NCBI GenBank assembly: GCA_025201375.1
Contig: JAIWZP010000030.1
Location: 1 to 64,000 of the forward strand
DNA length: 64,000 nucleotides
Reading direction: 5' to 3'
Source: Gongronella butleri
Lineage: Eukaryota; Mucoromycota; Mucoromycetes; Mucorales; Cunninghamellaceae
Position numbers and translations under genes: made by a program. Positions 1 to 12,741 of this stretch are shown one piece after another. The number at the start of each line of letters is the position of its first letter. Positions within the stretch are counted from its first letter, which is position 1. The notes under the pieces were generated by a model. It was not told the DNA's origin and ran no database searches. It saw nothing but the letters and a program-made list of their open reading frames with translations.

Positions 1-59
1 ACTTGGTTTCTCGGATCGCCTTGCTATTCACCCACATGGTAGAATACGTCCATTTGCCG

Positions 60-400
60 ATGAAAATGCCATAAAACCCTGGGCTCCATCGACTGGTTCT
101 CCTGTAAAATGCAATCTACTTCGTATTTTCGCCACAAGACAAACTCTACAAAGACTGGCCGCAGATCCTCAAAACGCGGCTCACAAGAAAGAGCACGAGC
201 TGTTGCGTATGTGGCCATCGATGATCACTTCAAAAAACGAGATCCAGGCAGAATTGACGCGAACAGGTTGCTTGTGGGATAATAACTTCGACGTGAGAAA
301 AACCGCGTCAGACTTTGATTTAAGCGCGTCCGTTTCAAGTCAAATCCATACACCTCGAACTTCGTTTGTTACTGTAGTGAGTGTGTTGATGCAGCTCCAA
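60..400. repeat. Dispersed degenerate repeat family A, copy 1
   Basis: Shares ordered blocks with 7548-7860 and 24917-25090. Examples are CATCGACTGGT followed by GTAAAATGCAA, then a block around CAATGATC, then a GTGAAAAACC-like block followed by ATCCATnCACCT. The copies are strongly diverged, which suggests an old element. No open frame or terminal inverted repeat is visible, so its class is unknown. Confidence 0.6.
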
Positions 401-1072
401 GGACGTGCTCTTGCGTGCCATAGCGGTTGGCGCGTCTATTGTCTCGACATCGTCTTTTTTTTTTGAGCCTGCGAATTGGCTGCATGTCGCTGGGCATGTT
501 CATTGTGAATAGACTGTATGCCTCTGGGTGCGTTTATTGCGAGATAAAGATATGTGATTATGAATGGCTAGGCAAAACAGCAAAAAAAAAAAAAAGAAAC
601 GAAATGCCACCGTAAAAGTGCCGCCCATAAAAGGCGGTGTTCCTTTATAATAATTTAAAGTGAGCACGGCGGGGCTTTGTTTCTCTTCTTCCCCTTTTTC
701 TTTCTTGTCCGCTTTCTTTTATTTCAATTTGTCTCTCTTTAACAACGATTCAATAATGTCCTCCACGAGCTGCATGGACGTCTCGATCCTTGGACAAGCG
801 TGCATGGTGGCCATTGGGCTTCAATACAAGTGCGCGCGCAAAAAAAAAAAAGAGCGAGTCGCAAAGCTCGTTTTTTTTTTTTTTTTTTTTTTTGGCCGGA
901 TGCACGCCGCGCTTTTTTTTTTTTTTTTTTTTTTTTTTTTCGACGAGCACGATGGCGGTGCCCGGTGCGTGCAAAATGGTGAAAATCGTTGAAAAATTTC
1001 CAACATTTCAAAATTGTCGACAACTTGGTTCGTTCTTCGTTGACCTCTGGTTTGTAATGATACCGTTGAAGA

Positions 1073-2170
1073 CTTGAGTTTATCGTCAACTGGTCCAAAT
1101 TTGGGACCAAATGAGCAAGCTCCTGTAGAGGAAGCGCCGGTTTCATAGGCGTAAAGGGGTAAAATAATCACCATTTGGGCCTGGAGTACTGCGGCAACGG
1201 CTGAGCGCCCCGACGCGTAAGTCGCTTCAAAGGAATAAGCGGGCAAACGTGCGTGGTACGTAAAAGGCTACGTAAAAGCGCTTGTGTTTTGGGGATATCG
1301 CGTCGAGTTTTCGGCGAGTTACGGTAGCCTTTGGGACTATTTTGATCCTGCTGTATTGGCTCTGAATTTATGCAAAGTGCATTTTCTCAGGACTGAGTCA
1401 TCCGATTTGCGGAAAAACTTGGAATCTTCGAAGTCTTGAGTCGCGAATTCACTGGCCTAAATTGGGAGCCAGATGGTCAGGCTCATCGGGAGAAACGCGT
1501 AAAATATTGTTTGACACTGGGTTTTTACTAGCAAACGCGAATCTCGAGCTTTCTCGAGACTGAGCGATCCGATTCGCGAAAAAACTTAACAAAACTGAAG
1601 AACTGTGTCTACCATCAACTGGTCCAAATTTAGGACCAGATGAGCAAGTTTCTGAGAAAGCGCCAGTTTCATAGGCGTAAATGGGGTACGATCAGCAACA
1701 TCTTGTCTCGTACTGCCGCAACGGCTGTGCGCCCCGGCACGTGAGCCACCTCAAACGAATCAACGGGTAAACGCGGTAAAAGCGTTTGTGGTTTGGAGAC
1801 ATCGCGCTGAGTTTTCGGCGAGTCAGCCTTCAGAGGTCGTTTTGATCCTGTTTTGGCTCTGGATATATGCAAAATGCATTTTCTCAGGACTGAGTACTCC
1901 GATCTCTGAAAAAAATTTACATCATCGAATTTTTGTGTTCAGTATCCTCTAGCTCAAATATAGTTCCCGATAATGAAGATCTGGACGACGCGCCCTGCAA
2001 AAAGGGGGTAAGATTTTTTCTATTCTGGTAGCGTACGCAACAATTGCCCAACGTATCGACGCGCGAGTCATCTAAAATGAATCAGCGGTCGAACGCAGTA
2101 AAAGCACTTGTGGTTTGGAGAGATCATGTTGAGATTTCGGCGACTTGGTGTGCAATGACTTCGAAAACTC
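1073..2170. repeat. Degenerate tandem repeat array (family B)
   Basis: A unit beginning near 'CAACTGGTCCAAATTT' (about 1087) recurs near 1617. Later blocks ('TTTCATAGGCGTAAA', 'TTTTCGGCGAGT', 'GATCCTG', 'ATTTTCTCAGGACTGAG') repeat in the same order. Shorter partial copies start near 1440 and 2040. At least two long and two truncated units are recognisable, clearly diverged. No coding potential is seen. Confidence 0.7.
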
Positions 2171-2502
2171 GCATTTTCAATTTTGGTTTATGGCAGACAT
2201 GCTGCTGCATTGACTTTGTCCGCCTGTGCATGTTCACAAATTTGAGCTTCGGCAAGCGTGAAAAAAAAAAAATCAGTCAGCATCGCAGCAAGTGCCCGAC
2301 AAAACGCACAAATACGTTTGAGCCATCCATGTTTCAGTCTTTTTTGAACATGTGCCGGGCCCACTGGTGGTAGTGATGTGGGAAACGAAAAGTTTTTTTT
2401 TAATGCAATGAGATGGAAGTGTAGGGAATCATGACCCAATGGCAAAAAATACAATGTTGGAAGCGCAAAGACAAAAAAAAAAAATTATGAAAAAAGGCGA
2501 GC

Positions 2503-4096
2503 TCAAATGTATAGCTGTTTCATGGCCTTGTCGTCCTTTGTAGCGTTCTTCCCCTCTTGCTCTGTGGATTTCGACCGCGATGCATCGTGCCTCTTTTTCT
2601 CGAGCCGCTGCTCTTTCCGCCGCTGACGCGCTTGCTCCTTTTTTTGGCGTGCCGTAAGGCGCTTGGGCTTTTTAGCGTGCTCAGATGTATCCGTGTCGGC
2701 GACAACCGCTGCTGATGCGTCGTCTGCCTTGCTGCCGTCGACAAGAGCGGGTAAATCATCCTTTTTTTCGTGGTCGGACACGTCATTTCTTGGATTTGAA
2801 CTTTTGACCGTGTCATTGGCGCCATTGCTTTGCTCGGTCTTTGTCACGTCCTTGCCCTCTTGCTCCGCATCTGTCGCCAATGCTTTGGTCGCGTCGTTCG
2901 CATCAGTTGCAACAGCGCTGGTTTCTATAGGTTGTGCTTCAGCGGCATTGTTGGCGGCGGCTTCGTCCTTTGCTGCTTGCAGCTCGTACAAAAAGTCAAT
3001 CACCTTGTCGACATTGCCCTTGTGCTTTTTTAACAGCCTCCGTACACGCGCTAAGCGGGCGTCGGGACACGCCGTCAGCACAACCTTCTCCTGGGACGAC
3101 AACTTGCTGTCGTCTGCATTGTCCTCGTCATCGTTGTCGCCATTGTCGCCACCTTTGCTTGCCGATTTGCCGAGCGTGTCCGTCTACCCAAAAATATAAG
3201 CAAAAGGGGATGTATTCCCACCCTTGTATTGCTTTTACCTTGTCCTTGATCTCGGGCATCCCGGTGAACGGGCCATCCAAATTGCGAACCGAGCTGTAAT
3301 GTTCCCAGCTGTGATACCTGTGGCGCGTAAAAAAAACAAGCATTAAATAGTTGCTCCCTGACCTACCATTTGCGGAGCATTACGCGATGTGCAAGATTTG
3401 GACAGGTTCTTCCGAGTCATCATCATTGTCGTTGCCGTCACCGCTGTCTTCGTCGGCCGTGCCATCAATCACATAGCTAAAAGTGGAAAAATCAAGAGTC
3501 AATGCGCAGTCAAGAGCCCCAATTGGTCCACTTGCACAGTTCGAAAAAGTGAATTACATCATGCCTGGTTGATATACTTTGATTTTGACGCGTTTGAGCT
3601 TTGCAAATGCTGCCAATTCCATGTTGCCGCCAAAACATCCGTCGGCCTCCATGTTGCTCACGTGATCGTCAAATTCCCTGTTGTCCTCGACGAAGAATTG
3701 GTATGTTTCCTTGTTTTCACGCAAAAACGCGCAAATGTCATGTCGCAATGTGCGGTGGTGCCTGTCGTCGCCTTCGTACTGGTCTGCGAGTGCACGGAAC
3801 AGGCAATTGCCGTCGCCAGAGATCGATTTAGTGCTCAAGCCAAGCTGCTTTAGCGAAGTATCAAGGTCATGAGAGTCGTCCTGAAAAAAGACGCGTTTCT
3901 ACGGGTGTGCAAGGAGGAAAAATGTGGAATTGAAACGCGCATACAAGGAATGAGCGTCGTTTTGGTGTGCTTCGTACCTGTTGGGCGCGTCGCTCGCGTC
4001 GTGTCGCTCGATCTGAGGCTGTAAATGTCTTTTTTTCAGCAAATTGTGCATAAAGAGTGGAAAAGACTTACCTCCTCCTCGTTTGCCTTTGGTCAT
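2503..4096 (-). CDS. OTUD3-like OTU-domain deubiquitinase
   Basis: Predicted 413-aa cysteine protease that removes ubiquitin from substrates. Six exons: 4096-4072, 4018-3978, 3880-3558, 3476-3384, 3317-3239, 3183-2503; frame holds at every junction. A short basic N-terminus (residues 1-22) leads into an OTU domain (about 35-165). The catalytic motif DGNCLFRAL holds the Asp and Cys, and the catalytic His lies in WEHYSSV, created by splicing exon 4 to 5 (LHIA joined to YHSWEHY). The order of blocks follows animal OTUD3. The tail has an acidic Gly/Asp stretch, a UBA-like helical segment (RVRRLLKKHKGNVDKVIDFL) and a long Lys/Glu-rich, Ala-rich end. The start ATG is the first in frame after a pyrimidine-rich leader. 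It is head to head with the gene at 4239, ATGs 142 bp apart, so the two probably share a promoter. Function is by family only. Confidence 0.9.
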
Positions 4097-4238
4097 GGAG
4101 GAGAAAAAAAAGGAGAAAAAGGGAAGAGGCAATTGAAAAGAAACGTCGCCACGTTGCTCCTTTTTCTTCTCTTTTTTTCTTTTTGCGTTTTTTCTTTCTT
4201 TCTTTCTTTCTTTTCCTTCTTTCTTGTTCCACTTTAGC

Positions 4239-6684
4239 ATGCAATGGCGCGCGCTGACGCTGCTGTTCTCGGGTGTTGGTGTGATTTATCTCGCTAGCTT
4301 GCTGCAGGACGCACCATTCCCGCATCCTGCGCGGATACACACGCGCGATGCGCTATGGATACGTCCGGCGCCCAACGCCACGCTCCTTGCCGTCGACACT
4401 CACGACGTTTATCAAACCCTCGTCTATTATGGCCAGAGCGACAGGGGCAAGGCATTTTCCGGCACAGGGGACATGAAATATGGGTTGTATGGTATGGTCC
4501 TTTTTTTTTTTTTTTTTCTCACAGGTCGCGTCAATTCGTCCAAAATTTGACCCCTTTCGTTTTTGTCACAGGCAAAGTTGTGCTGCTGAAAAAGCCGATT
4601 CAGGGCTTGCTCGTCAACGAGACATCACGTGATGCTGATGGTAATTGGAGAAGTAAAGAGGTAAAAAAGGTGCATTTCCACTGACACGAATTTTTTTTCG
4701 CCTTCAAGATTGGACACCCGTGTTTGAGCACCATTTGCGAGGGCACATCACCAAAGTGACAGGGCCACCGACCGTGGATTCGCCGTACAAATTCGCCTTG
4801 CTGTACCACATCGTGCGCGACGAATCGCCGCAGTATTTTATCCGCGTTTATTATCAATCCAACGCGGGCACCATCGAGTACAAGGATCTCATTCTCCCGG
4901 GCACGACGTGGATCAAGTCATTTAGCCTCGAGCACGATTCCATTCTCTTTTCCAGGTGCTTATTGTGCATTTCCAGTGCCAATTCCACATGCTGACGTTT
5001 TATTTTTCTTTGTCTAGGGACCCCGACATGTACCAATACCGCATTCTGCCCTTGCCTGACAAATTGACAGCCGCACCGCACTCGGATCACGCACTGGATA
5101 TTGTGCTTTCTGCCAGCGAGATGGGCAATCCCGTGCCACGTAAAAAAAACGGTGTTTTATTGATTACAATGTTCACGCTTTTTTTCTTCTTTCCTTATAG
5201 CACCGCGCGATACGCTTGACTTGCTCGAACGCCACGACAATGTGCTTTCGCGGTTGTACTCACCAGTGTAAGTCGATATTTGTGGTGGTGCGTGCTTTTT
5301 GCGATAAATCCACGCGACATGGTCGGCATGCGGCCAGCCGCCCCTTTATTTTACGCGCTACGAGATGTGTTGATCTCATTTATTTTCACACACAGGGACG
5401 ACACGTATCGTGTATTAGCGCTTGATTATTACAAAACACGTGGGTATTTCTACGTCAGCATAGCGGTAGCCGACAATGCCAGTCTCGCGTCCAATTGCCC
5501 CCTCACGGCGCCCGTCGAGTCCATGTGGCACTTGCGCACTTATGAGAGCAATGCAAGTCGTTGCAAAAGGAAAGAAAACAAGTGACTAATGCTCGTTTTT
5601 GTCTTTTCTTTTCTCTCTGCAGAAGGACTACTACAATGACGACGAATTGATGGATTACAATGGCGTGTTGGACATGTCGCAGCTGCCTGACCGACTCAAA
5701 ATGACATGCACGGTCCTTGGGCGATCACGGCGTGCGTCGTCCGTGGTGTTTCCGATTGCACGCGACAAATTCACGACGCTCGACTACACGGACCGGCTGG
5801 ACGTCCTTGAACCCATGGCGCGCGAACAACCGCATCTGTACCGTGACCAGGAGAGGAAATTGATACCCGAATATTACTATCTCGACACGCATAACATCCA
5901 AAAAGTGTACGACGGCGACATTTACGGCCTGGCCGTCAGCGACCAAGGCGACCAACTTGCCGTCTGGACCGAGCACAACTTCATCTACATTTACAAGCGC
6001 GGGGCGGCCATGGACGAGTCGCAGTTGGCCGATGGTGGACTTGGCGGCAGCGGAAATAGCGCGTCGTCGGCGTCGTCGCGCCATAGTGGGGCGACACAAG
6101 CCAAAGACGCGTCCATCCGCAGCAAACGCGACGCCGCGACGTCCGCGTTGGACGGCCACTTGCAGTCGCTCCTGTACTATCTTGACAAACTCGTGGGTTC
6201 CACTTTTGCCACCACTAGTCGCCAAGATGCGGAGGCGCATCCCGATTTGCCATCGCGCTGGCAATTGTGTCAAGTCATTACGCCATCCTACGTGAATCTG
6301 CGGCACGCGGTAAGGTTTTTTTTTTTTAATGAAAAACGAAGATCATCTCATTCATTTCAATTTGATTTTAGAAAAACATTGCTGCCGTTACTTTTTTCAA
6401 TGCGACGTCAAGCTCTTTGCCACATGATGGCAACTCTTACCTCTGTAAGAGCAACCAGTGATATTTAATTGCCAGCCATGTCCTCACAGTTTTTTTTATT
6501 CTTTTTCATAGTCGTGGCGATGAAGACAGGTGCGGTGCACTCGTACCTGATTGACACAATGGAAACACCGCCGCCCGCAACTCTGTCGCGTTTTCTGTCG
6601 GGACAATGGGACATGCTCATGGCCATGTGCGTGATCATCTTTGTCTTTGTGTTCAATGAATACCAAAATTATGGCTACGTGTAG
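4239..6684 (+). CDS. Unknown protein with N- and C-terminal membrane segments
   Basis: Predicted 615 aa, not recognised. Nine exons: 4239-4491, 4572-4640, 4709-4955, 5018-5139, 5201-5267, 5396-5552, 5623-6309, 6372-6444, 6512-6684. A hydrophobic stretch near residues 5-20 looks like a signal anchor. The large middle part is beta-rich looking, with WD-like wording (GDIYGLAVSDQGDQLAVW, then an aromatic YIYKRG strand end). A Ser/Ala/Gly-rich low-complexity loop is encoded near 6030-6130. The C-terminus is one clear transmembrane helix (MLMAMCVIIFVFVF) and a short polar tail. I infer a large lumenal or extracellular domain held at both ends. Intron 6 has a GC donor (AAT|GCAAGT), the only choice that keeps frame. 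Alternative: a beta-propeller membrane protein of the secretory pathway; no function assigned. Confidence 0.75.
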
Positions 6685-8395
6685 ATTTTCTTGATTGTTT
6701 TCATAAAACAAGAAGCCCTCGCATCATCTCATATTTAATCGGTAATACTTTGTTGTCTGGCATCCGCGGTCAAGCCAACAGCGCGATCACAAGAGTGTCA
6801 TACTCTCTTCAAAGCGCTTCAACGGATAATTTCAAGTCTAAAAGCTAAAGCGTATGGAACAAAGGCAGATTTAGACGCTTCAAAGCTTGCATAATGTTTC
6901 CAGTGGTCCAGTGAGGAGCAATGGATACAGATTTGATGAAGATCCAATGCTTGTAACGCCAACAATCTTGAATTTGGTGCATTGTAACAATAAAAAGTAA
7001 TTTTTACTCAAAAATATTCTAGTCACTAGCTAATACATTTATAACAGATACTTTGAGGTGTCTGTTGCCTTCAATCGGCGCAATAAAAATGGAGCAAAAA
7101 ATTATTTGTTCGTCGATAGATTTGGGAGTGGCGTCATTTTGAAAATAAATATCACCTATTCCTCGATGAATAATACAATTTACTAGGACATTTCTAATAT
7201 GAAAATGCATCTCCAGCACGTCTCTTTCAAACTATACAAGTTTCACCAGTAAATGTTAAACACAAAACTGAGAAAACCGCGATTAAAAGATTTTTATTGT
7301 ATTTGCTTGTTTTTTCAATGACTTTACAATTTCCTACAAACTAGGTCTTTAAAGCAACGAGTCAACTTTTTCTCATTCAAATGAGCCCACTCTTGCGGCA
7401 TTGCGATCTTCCGATGACATGCAAAAGCGATATTGAAAAAATGACGGATTTTCCAGGGGTACAGTCATGGATTTGAAAATGACAAAATTTAGGTCAACAT
7501 ATCATCACGCCGTTTAACCCTATTGCAAGCACATCACATCCACCGACAATAAAGCAATACAAGCCTGGGGTACATCGACTGGTCTTGGCGTAAAATGCAA
7601 ATTGCCTCTTTTTTTCGGCTCAAGGCTACCTCGACGAAAATTGATCACAGAGCTGCAAAACAATGACCATCAAATAGAGCAAAATATATTGGGTACGTGG
7701 GTGTCAATGATCGCTGCAAAAAAACAAGTTTCGGAGAGAATATATACGACGTTTGTTTGCGGGTGAACTTGGACGCGTGAAAAACCACGTCAAAGGTTCA
7801 GTTGGACGCGCCTGTTCCTAATGTAATCCATGCACCTGGAGTGTCTCTTGTTAGTGGATGCCGCGGCACGGCTCTAAAAGCGTGTTTTTCCCGTGCAATT
7901 CGCGACTGAAATTTAATCTACAATCGCTTATTTCTCGTGACTCAACATATGGATCGCCCTCGTTTTTGGCATTTTTATTGGTTTCGCCGAGCGAGACTTC
8001 TTTTATGCAAGATTGGCTGAATTCAGGCGACCTAATTTTTTAATTTTGGTTTTGGGTCTCGCTACGACCATAACTGGATTTTGTGTGTCGTGGGCCAAAA
8101 CGATTTTTTTTACATGTACAACTTGATCTGCGTTCGAACTTTCTAGCCTGCCCGTTTATTTTGAGTCGCGTCTCGAGGCATTTTAGTGCTTATTTTGTGA
8201 GTCAAAGTGAATTTACCTCCAAAAACGATTTTTAAAGCCTAAACAATCTTGCTACGCGTGCTAAATGCATTGCATTATGAGTCAGTTGAAAAGAATAGCA
8301 CACACTTTTATTTTTTGGACGCTTAAAACTGTTGTTCTTCTTGAGAGGTCTCTTTTTATTCCTTAAATTCCTATTTTATCGCTTTTCTTTCGATT
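6685..8395. other. Gene-free AT-rich stretch
   Basis: Separates the convergent 615-aa gene and the GH51 gene. No credible exon seen. It contains family A repeat copy 2 (about 7548-7860) and the 3' flanks of both neighbours. Confidence 0.6.
7548..7860. repeat. Dispersed degenerate repeat family A, copy 2
   Basis: Collinear with 60-400: TACATCGACTGGT, GCGTAAAATGCAA, TGTCAATGATCGCT, GTGAAAAACCACGTCA and TAATCCATGCACCT occur in the same order and similar spacing. Diverged by substitutions and small gaps. Confidence 0.6.
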
Positions 8396-10728
8396 TTACA
8401 AATAGTGAAGCGCGAGGACGCTGGCGGACCAAGCGGGGAAAGTGTAATTGAAGACGTTGGAGCCGCTGAGCTTGAAGGTGGACTGTTGGGGCTTGACGGC
8501 AGTGGGGTGTGTGGCGGAATTGGTGTCGTTGACACCGCCGGTCAAAGTGTACGCGACACCCTGGCTGTGGACACGATGGCCCGTCAGCGTCACCGCAACA
8601 TTCTGCGGCGTGTCACCATAGTTGGCCACCTTGAGGAACACCTGCTGAGTCGAGTTCTTCACACCGGCCACCCAGTACAGCGGACCAAAGCCGCCATCTT
8701 TGGCGTCCACTTGCAAAATGTAATCATTGCGGTATTCCGACCACATTTGCAACACATAGTACGAAGGCGTACCCCACACAAGTTCCGTGTTGAAGCTGAT
8801 CAAATCTGGGCACAAAAAAAGAAAAAGAAAAAAGAAAAAAGAAAAAAAGAAAAAAAGGAAGAAAGAAAAAAAAGAAGAGAAATGAGCAAGTGAGCAAATG
8901 GTGCGCGACGCGTCCTATTTTTTTTACGCGCGTTTTTCTCTCTCTTTACCTGGATTCCATTGCGCTTGGCCGTCACGAGTGAGCGTGGGAGCATAAGCGG
9001 CGAACTTGATGTAGTTGGATCGTTCCATGCCCAGGGCAAAGATACCGTCGGCGATGGCGGCCTTGACGTTGCCGGGGGACTGGCCGTAGCCGCCATTGAC
9101 TTGCGTGGCATACTCACCGACCATACCCCAGGTGCCATTGTGTGGGTAATTGTCGTATAAGCCAAACTTGGAGACCATGTTGTCGGCACTCAGGTAGTAA
9201 TGGTCGTCCAGGACGTCCATGGGGCGCGATGCCTCCGCACCGGTAGCAACGATCTTGATGTCCGGGTACGCCGCGTGGATGGCGTCGTACCAGGCCTTGT
9301 AGCGGTAGTCGTACGTCTTTGAGAAGAAGTCCTCGTTGCCAACTTCGATGTAATTGATTTTAAACGGCTCTGGGTGACCATCACGCACACGCAGAGCGCC
9401 ATACTTGGAGCTGGCATCGCCCATGATGTACTCCAGCTCGTCCAACGTGTCTTGCACATAGGGTCCTAGGTCTCCTTCGGGAACGCTGTCGCCATTCAGC
9501 GCATAACCGGCCCAGACGGCCAAAAGCGGCTCCATCTCAAGATCCTCGCACATTTCCAGGTATTCGAGCAAGCCCTGGCCATCCGTGTTCATGTAGCTGA
9601 TTTAAGATAAAAGTTCATGAGACGCGTTATTCTTTTTGTCTCCCATTTTTTCATTTTTTGGCGCGATTTGTCTCTCTCATTTCTTTTTTTCTTACCCCCA
9701 GGTGCCCATTCTGCCGGGACGCGTTTCAATGGGGCCAATGGTTTCGTTCCACTTCCATCGCTGGGCAATTGTGCTACCCTCGATGTTGTTTCCGCCAGGG
9801 AAACGGAAGAACGAGGGTTTGCCGTCGGCGAGGATCTGGCCAACATCGGCGCGCAAGCCGTTGCGTCTGTTCTTGAAGGTGGGTGGGAACAGGGAGATGA
9901 CGTCGAACCAGATGGACGCGCCGGCGGCAGACGCGTCGGCAGTGGAGACGACAAACACATTGTCCGTGGTGGTTGTGTGTGCATTGGACTTGAGTGACAC
10001 CTGGTATTTTGCAAAAGTGCTATTGATCTTTGGCACCGTCGCGGTCGCGAGGATGGTGCCGGATGTCGATTCGAGCGATACGGTCAGTGGGCCCGTGAAC
10101 TTGTCGGATTTAGCCCAGAACGACGCGGTGTACAGCTCATTGGGCGCCACGCGAATGCCCCAATAGCCCTCGTTGGAGAAGCCGGCGCGCTTGCCCACGG
10201 TCTTCACGTCCAAGCGCAAGGTGTGCGTCAAAACGTCATTCAACGGCACGGACGCGTCCAAAGCAATGGTGGACGACGCGCCAGCACCATTGATAGACGC
10301 GTAGTACGCAAGATCAGGCGCGCCACCAGTGTCGTTCATCTGGAACGCGCGATTGCGGATCATCTCGCCATAGAGACCTGCAAAAAATAAAAAAGTAAAA
10401 AAGAAATAAAAAAGAAACGCAAAATGCGTGTTAGGGCGCGATGTATCCATCATATCCCCCCTCCAATTGCCTTACCACCGTCGCCGCAACGGTTGATATC
10501 TTCGTACATATAACCGTAGAGCGTGGGGAACGTGGCATTGCCGGGAACGTCATTGCGGATGTTCAGCGAGAGCGCTTGCACCTTGGCGGCCACAAAGACC
10601 AGCAGCGCGGCCGTGGACAATTGGATCTAAAATGGAGAAATCGTAGCGCGATACGTTAGATTCGGGTGACGCGTCGCAATGGCACTTTCTTTTCCCCGCT
10701 TTTTCGGCCTGTTTGTGCTTACTTTCAT
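8396..10728 (-). CDS. Secreted alpha-L-arabinofuranosidase, GH51 family
   Basis: Predicted 631 aa, the usual length for eukaryotic GH51. Releases terminal arabinofuranose from arabinoxylan or arabinan outside the cell. Exons: 10728-10723, 10626-10476, 10377-9696, 9596-8950, 8805-8396. The first exon codes only Met-Lys; joined to exon 2 it makes a clean signal peptide (MKIQLSTAALLVFVAAKVQA). An N-terminal beta-sandwich precedes the TIM barrel. The barrel block RMGTWGYMNTDG leads to the acid/base in EVGNED (Glu about 368), and the nucleophile is the Glu of GEYA (about 441). The C-terminal exon is the beta-sandwich end (SVLALHYL). Without the 6-nt exon there is no ATG giving a signal peptide, which decides the start. 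Monocistronic, 3' to 3' with the 615-aa gene. Substrate preference cannot be read from sequence. Confidence 0.94.
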
Positions 10729-10790
10729 CTTTCTTTGTCAAGCTTGCTTTTTTAAAAAACTTTTCATTGTCTTTGCACACAACCACGGTT

Positions 10791-10800
10791 CCTTTTATAT
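10791..10800 (-). promoter_or_regulatory. Probable TATA box of the arabinofuranosidase gene
   Basis: Read on the minus strand this is ATATAAAAGG, 63-72 bp upstream of the ATG at 10728. Such a clear TATAAAA is uncommon among the promoters here and fits an inducible secreted enzyme. Position and match are direct; function is inferred. Confidence 0.5.
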
Positions 10801-11913
10801 GCGGCCGATGGTCACCGAGCTCTTGTACCTTGGGTATTTCCCATGTCCTCGCGCCAATTTTTATTCTCTTTCGTGCAGGTTGCACTAATTTTCATCATAC
10901 AGGCGTTGCCAGAAAGCGTAAATGATTTTTTTAAATTACCCGAAAACATCCTATTCGCGTAAATCTCGCGATCTGCACGCGACGATTGGCCAGCAACGAG
11001 CGACTCCGCGGCGGACTGTGCCCCATTTTTTTGTTGATCTTTTCTTGTTATGCGCGTCATCCCCGCATACCCCGGGCTATCGCCCCCATCATCCGTGTGG
11101 GGCTAACGCTCGCACAAGCTCGAGACTCCGTCTATCTCAACAAAACAAAAACAAAAATAAGGGTGCATGCGCGACGCGTTTGTTTGTATCTCCCTTTTAT
11201 GCGGTCTCTTTTTCTTGGCCTCATTTTCTTTACCATTGCCATGCCGCGTCCCCTTCATTTCTGTCCTTCTCACGCGCAATGACAACACGGAACATTTTCT
11301 ACCACGGAAAACTCTGATCGATTGGCAGGGAGCGTTTCCCTAATACGTTTCGTGGCCACTTGACGCGCCAATGGCCGAGTCGCAACGCTAAATAAGCTCG
11401 TACATGCCTCGATGGAGAAAAAAATTCATGCGCGTTTAAAAATTGGATCGCAACAATCGGAAAAAAAGCAGTATAAAAAAGAGAAAATGAGACACTTTAA
11501 TTGCAAAACTCAAAACCCCAAGGCGGCAAGGTAATACAGCCATTGGCAAGAACCAAATTGACCAGTCAGGGAGGTCCCGATGAAAAAGACAAGAGGATCC
11601 TATTTTTTTATTTTTCGAGCAGGGAGGCATGATCAATGAAAGTTGTCGAATGGTAAAAAAAAAAAAAGAGAGAGCAGAAAATGTTGTGGGGAAGGAGAGG
11701 AGAAAAAAAAAAGAATTAAACCCATAGGTGAGGAATTTCATCAGCGACAAAAAAGAGAGTGCAACAAGAGGGGGGGAGGGGAGTGCGAAGCGACCTTTTG
11801 GGGGGTGTGACAAAAGGGCACGACAAGAGAGAGAGAAAGAGAGAGAGAAAATAAAAGAGAAATCTATGGGATCTACGTTATTTACGTGTTTCTGACGAGG
11901 GTTGTCAAGATTG
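10801..11913. other. Intergenic: GH51 promoter and CK1 3' flank
   Basis: No gene recognised. The right part (11640-11860) is purine-rich (GGGGGGAGGGG and GAGAGA runs) and lies downstream of the casein-kinase stop codon, so it is probably its 3' UTR and terminator region. The left part should hold GH51 control sequences. Confidence 0.55.
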
Positions 11914-12702
11914 CTAGCTGCACAGACCGCAAGTCAAGATGGTCTTGATCTTTGTCCACGCGGATGGCTTGTGATTGGACGTGTCGTTGTTGTTCAATTG
12001 CTGCTGGAGCTGGTGCTGTTGTTGCTGATATTGCTGCTGGTTGACCTGTTGCGATGGCTGCGATGATTGCTGGAGCAATTGCTGCGAGTTGGACGGCAGG
12101 TGGCGCGACGACTGGTGCTTGTCAATGAGCTTTTTGGTCGTGGTGTGCTGCTGATGGTGCCTGTGGTTTTTCTTTGGCAGCGTCTCCCAACCCTTGCCAT
12201 TGTTCAACAAGCACCAGTCGTAAACGCCGTCATCCAGCTCGCCCACGTTCTTGAGAGACTTTGTGAACAATTCCCGCAAAAAATCATAGTCGGGCGTCTC
12301 CTCAAAACCAAGCTTGCGCACGTATTGCAGGTAAATGGCGAATTCCTCTGGAAAAAAAATAAAAATAAAAAAAAATAAAAAATAGGAGATGAGTGCCCTC
12401 GGCCCCCCTCGCGGGTCCTCCCAATTTGCATTTTCATGCGATCATGCGATCATTCATGCTCTTTTTTTATTTTTTCCTACCTGGGTATCCTTGACACAAA
12501 TCCTTGATGGCCGTCGTCTGCTTCTTTTCGCCAATCTTTTCGTATTTTTGCTTGTTGGTCGCCGCCTTGAGGCCCTGCCACGGCAACGACCCGCGTAAAA
12601 AGTACATGAATACGTGTCCCAATGCCTCCAGGTCGTCACGACGCGACTGTTCTGTTCACCCCCCAAAAAAATAAAAAAATGTCAAATGCATGTTTTCCTT
12701 CT

Positions 12703-12741
<39 letters not shown>

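Larger units (their letters stand above)
1..2502. other. Gene-free stretch with degenerate repeats
   Basis: No convincing coding sequence on either strand. The open frames here are short, full of homopolymer-coded residues and match no family I recognise. It holds a copy of a dispersed repeat at the left end (about 60-400), two long T runs near 870-940, and an old tandem array (about 1073-2170). The part after about 2170 includes the 3' flank of the OTU gene that ends at 2503. Confidence 0.7.
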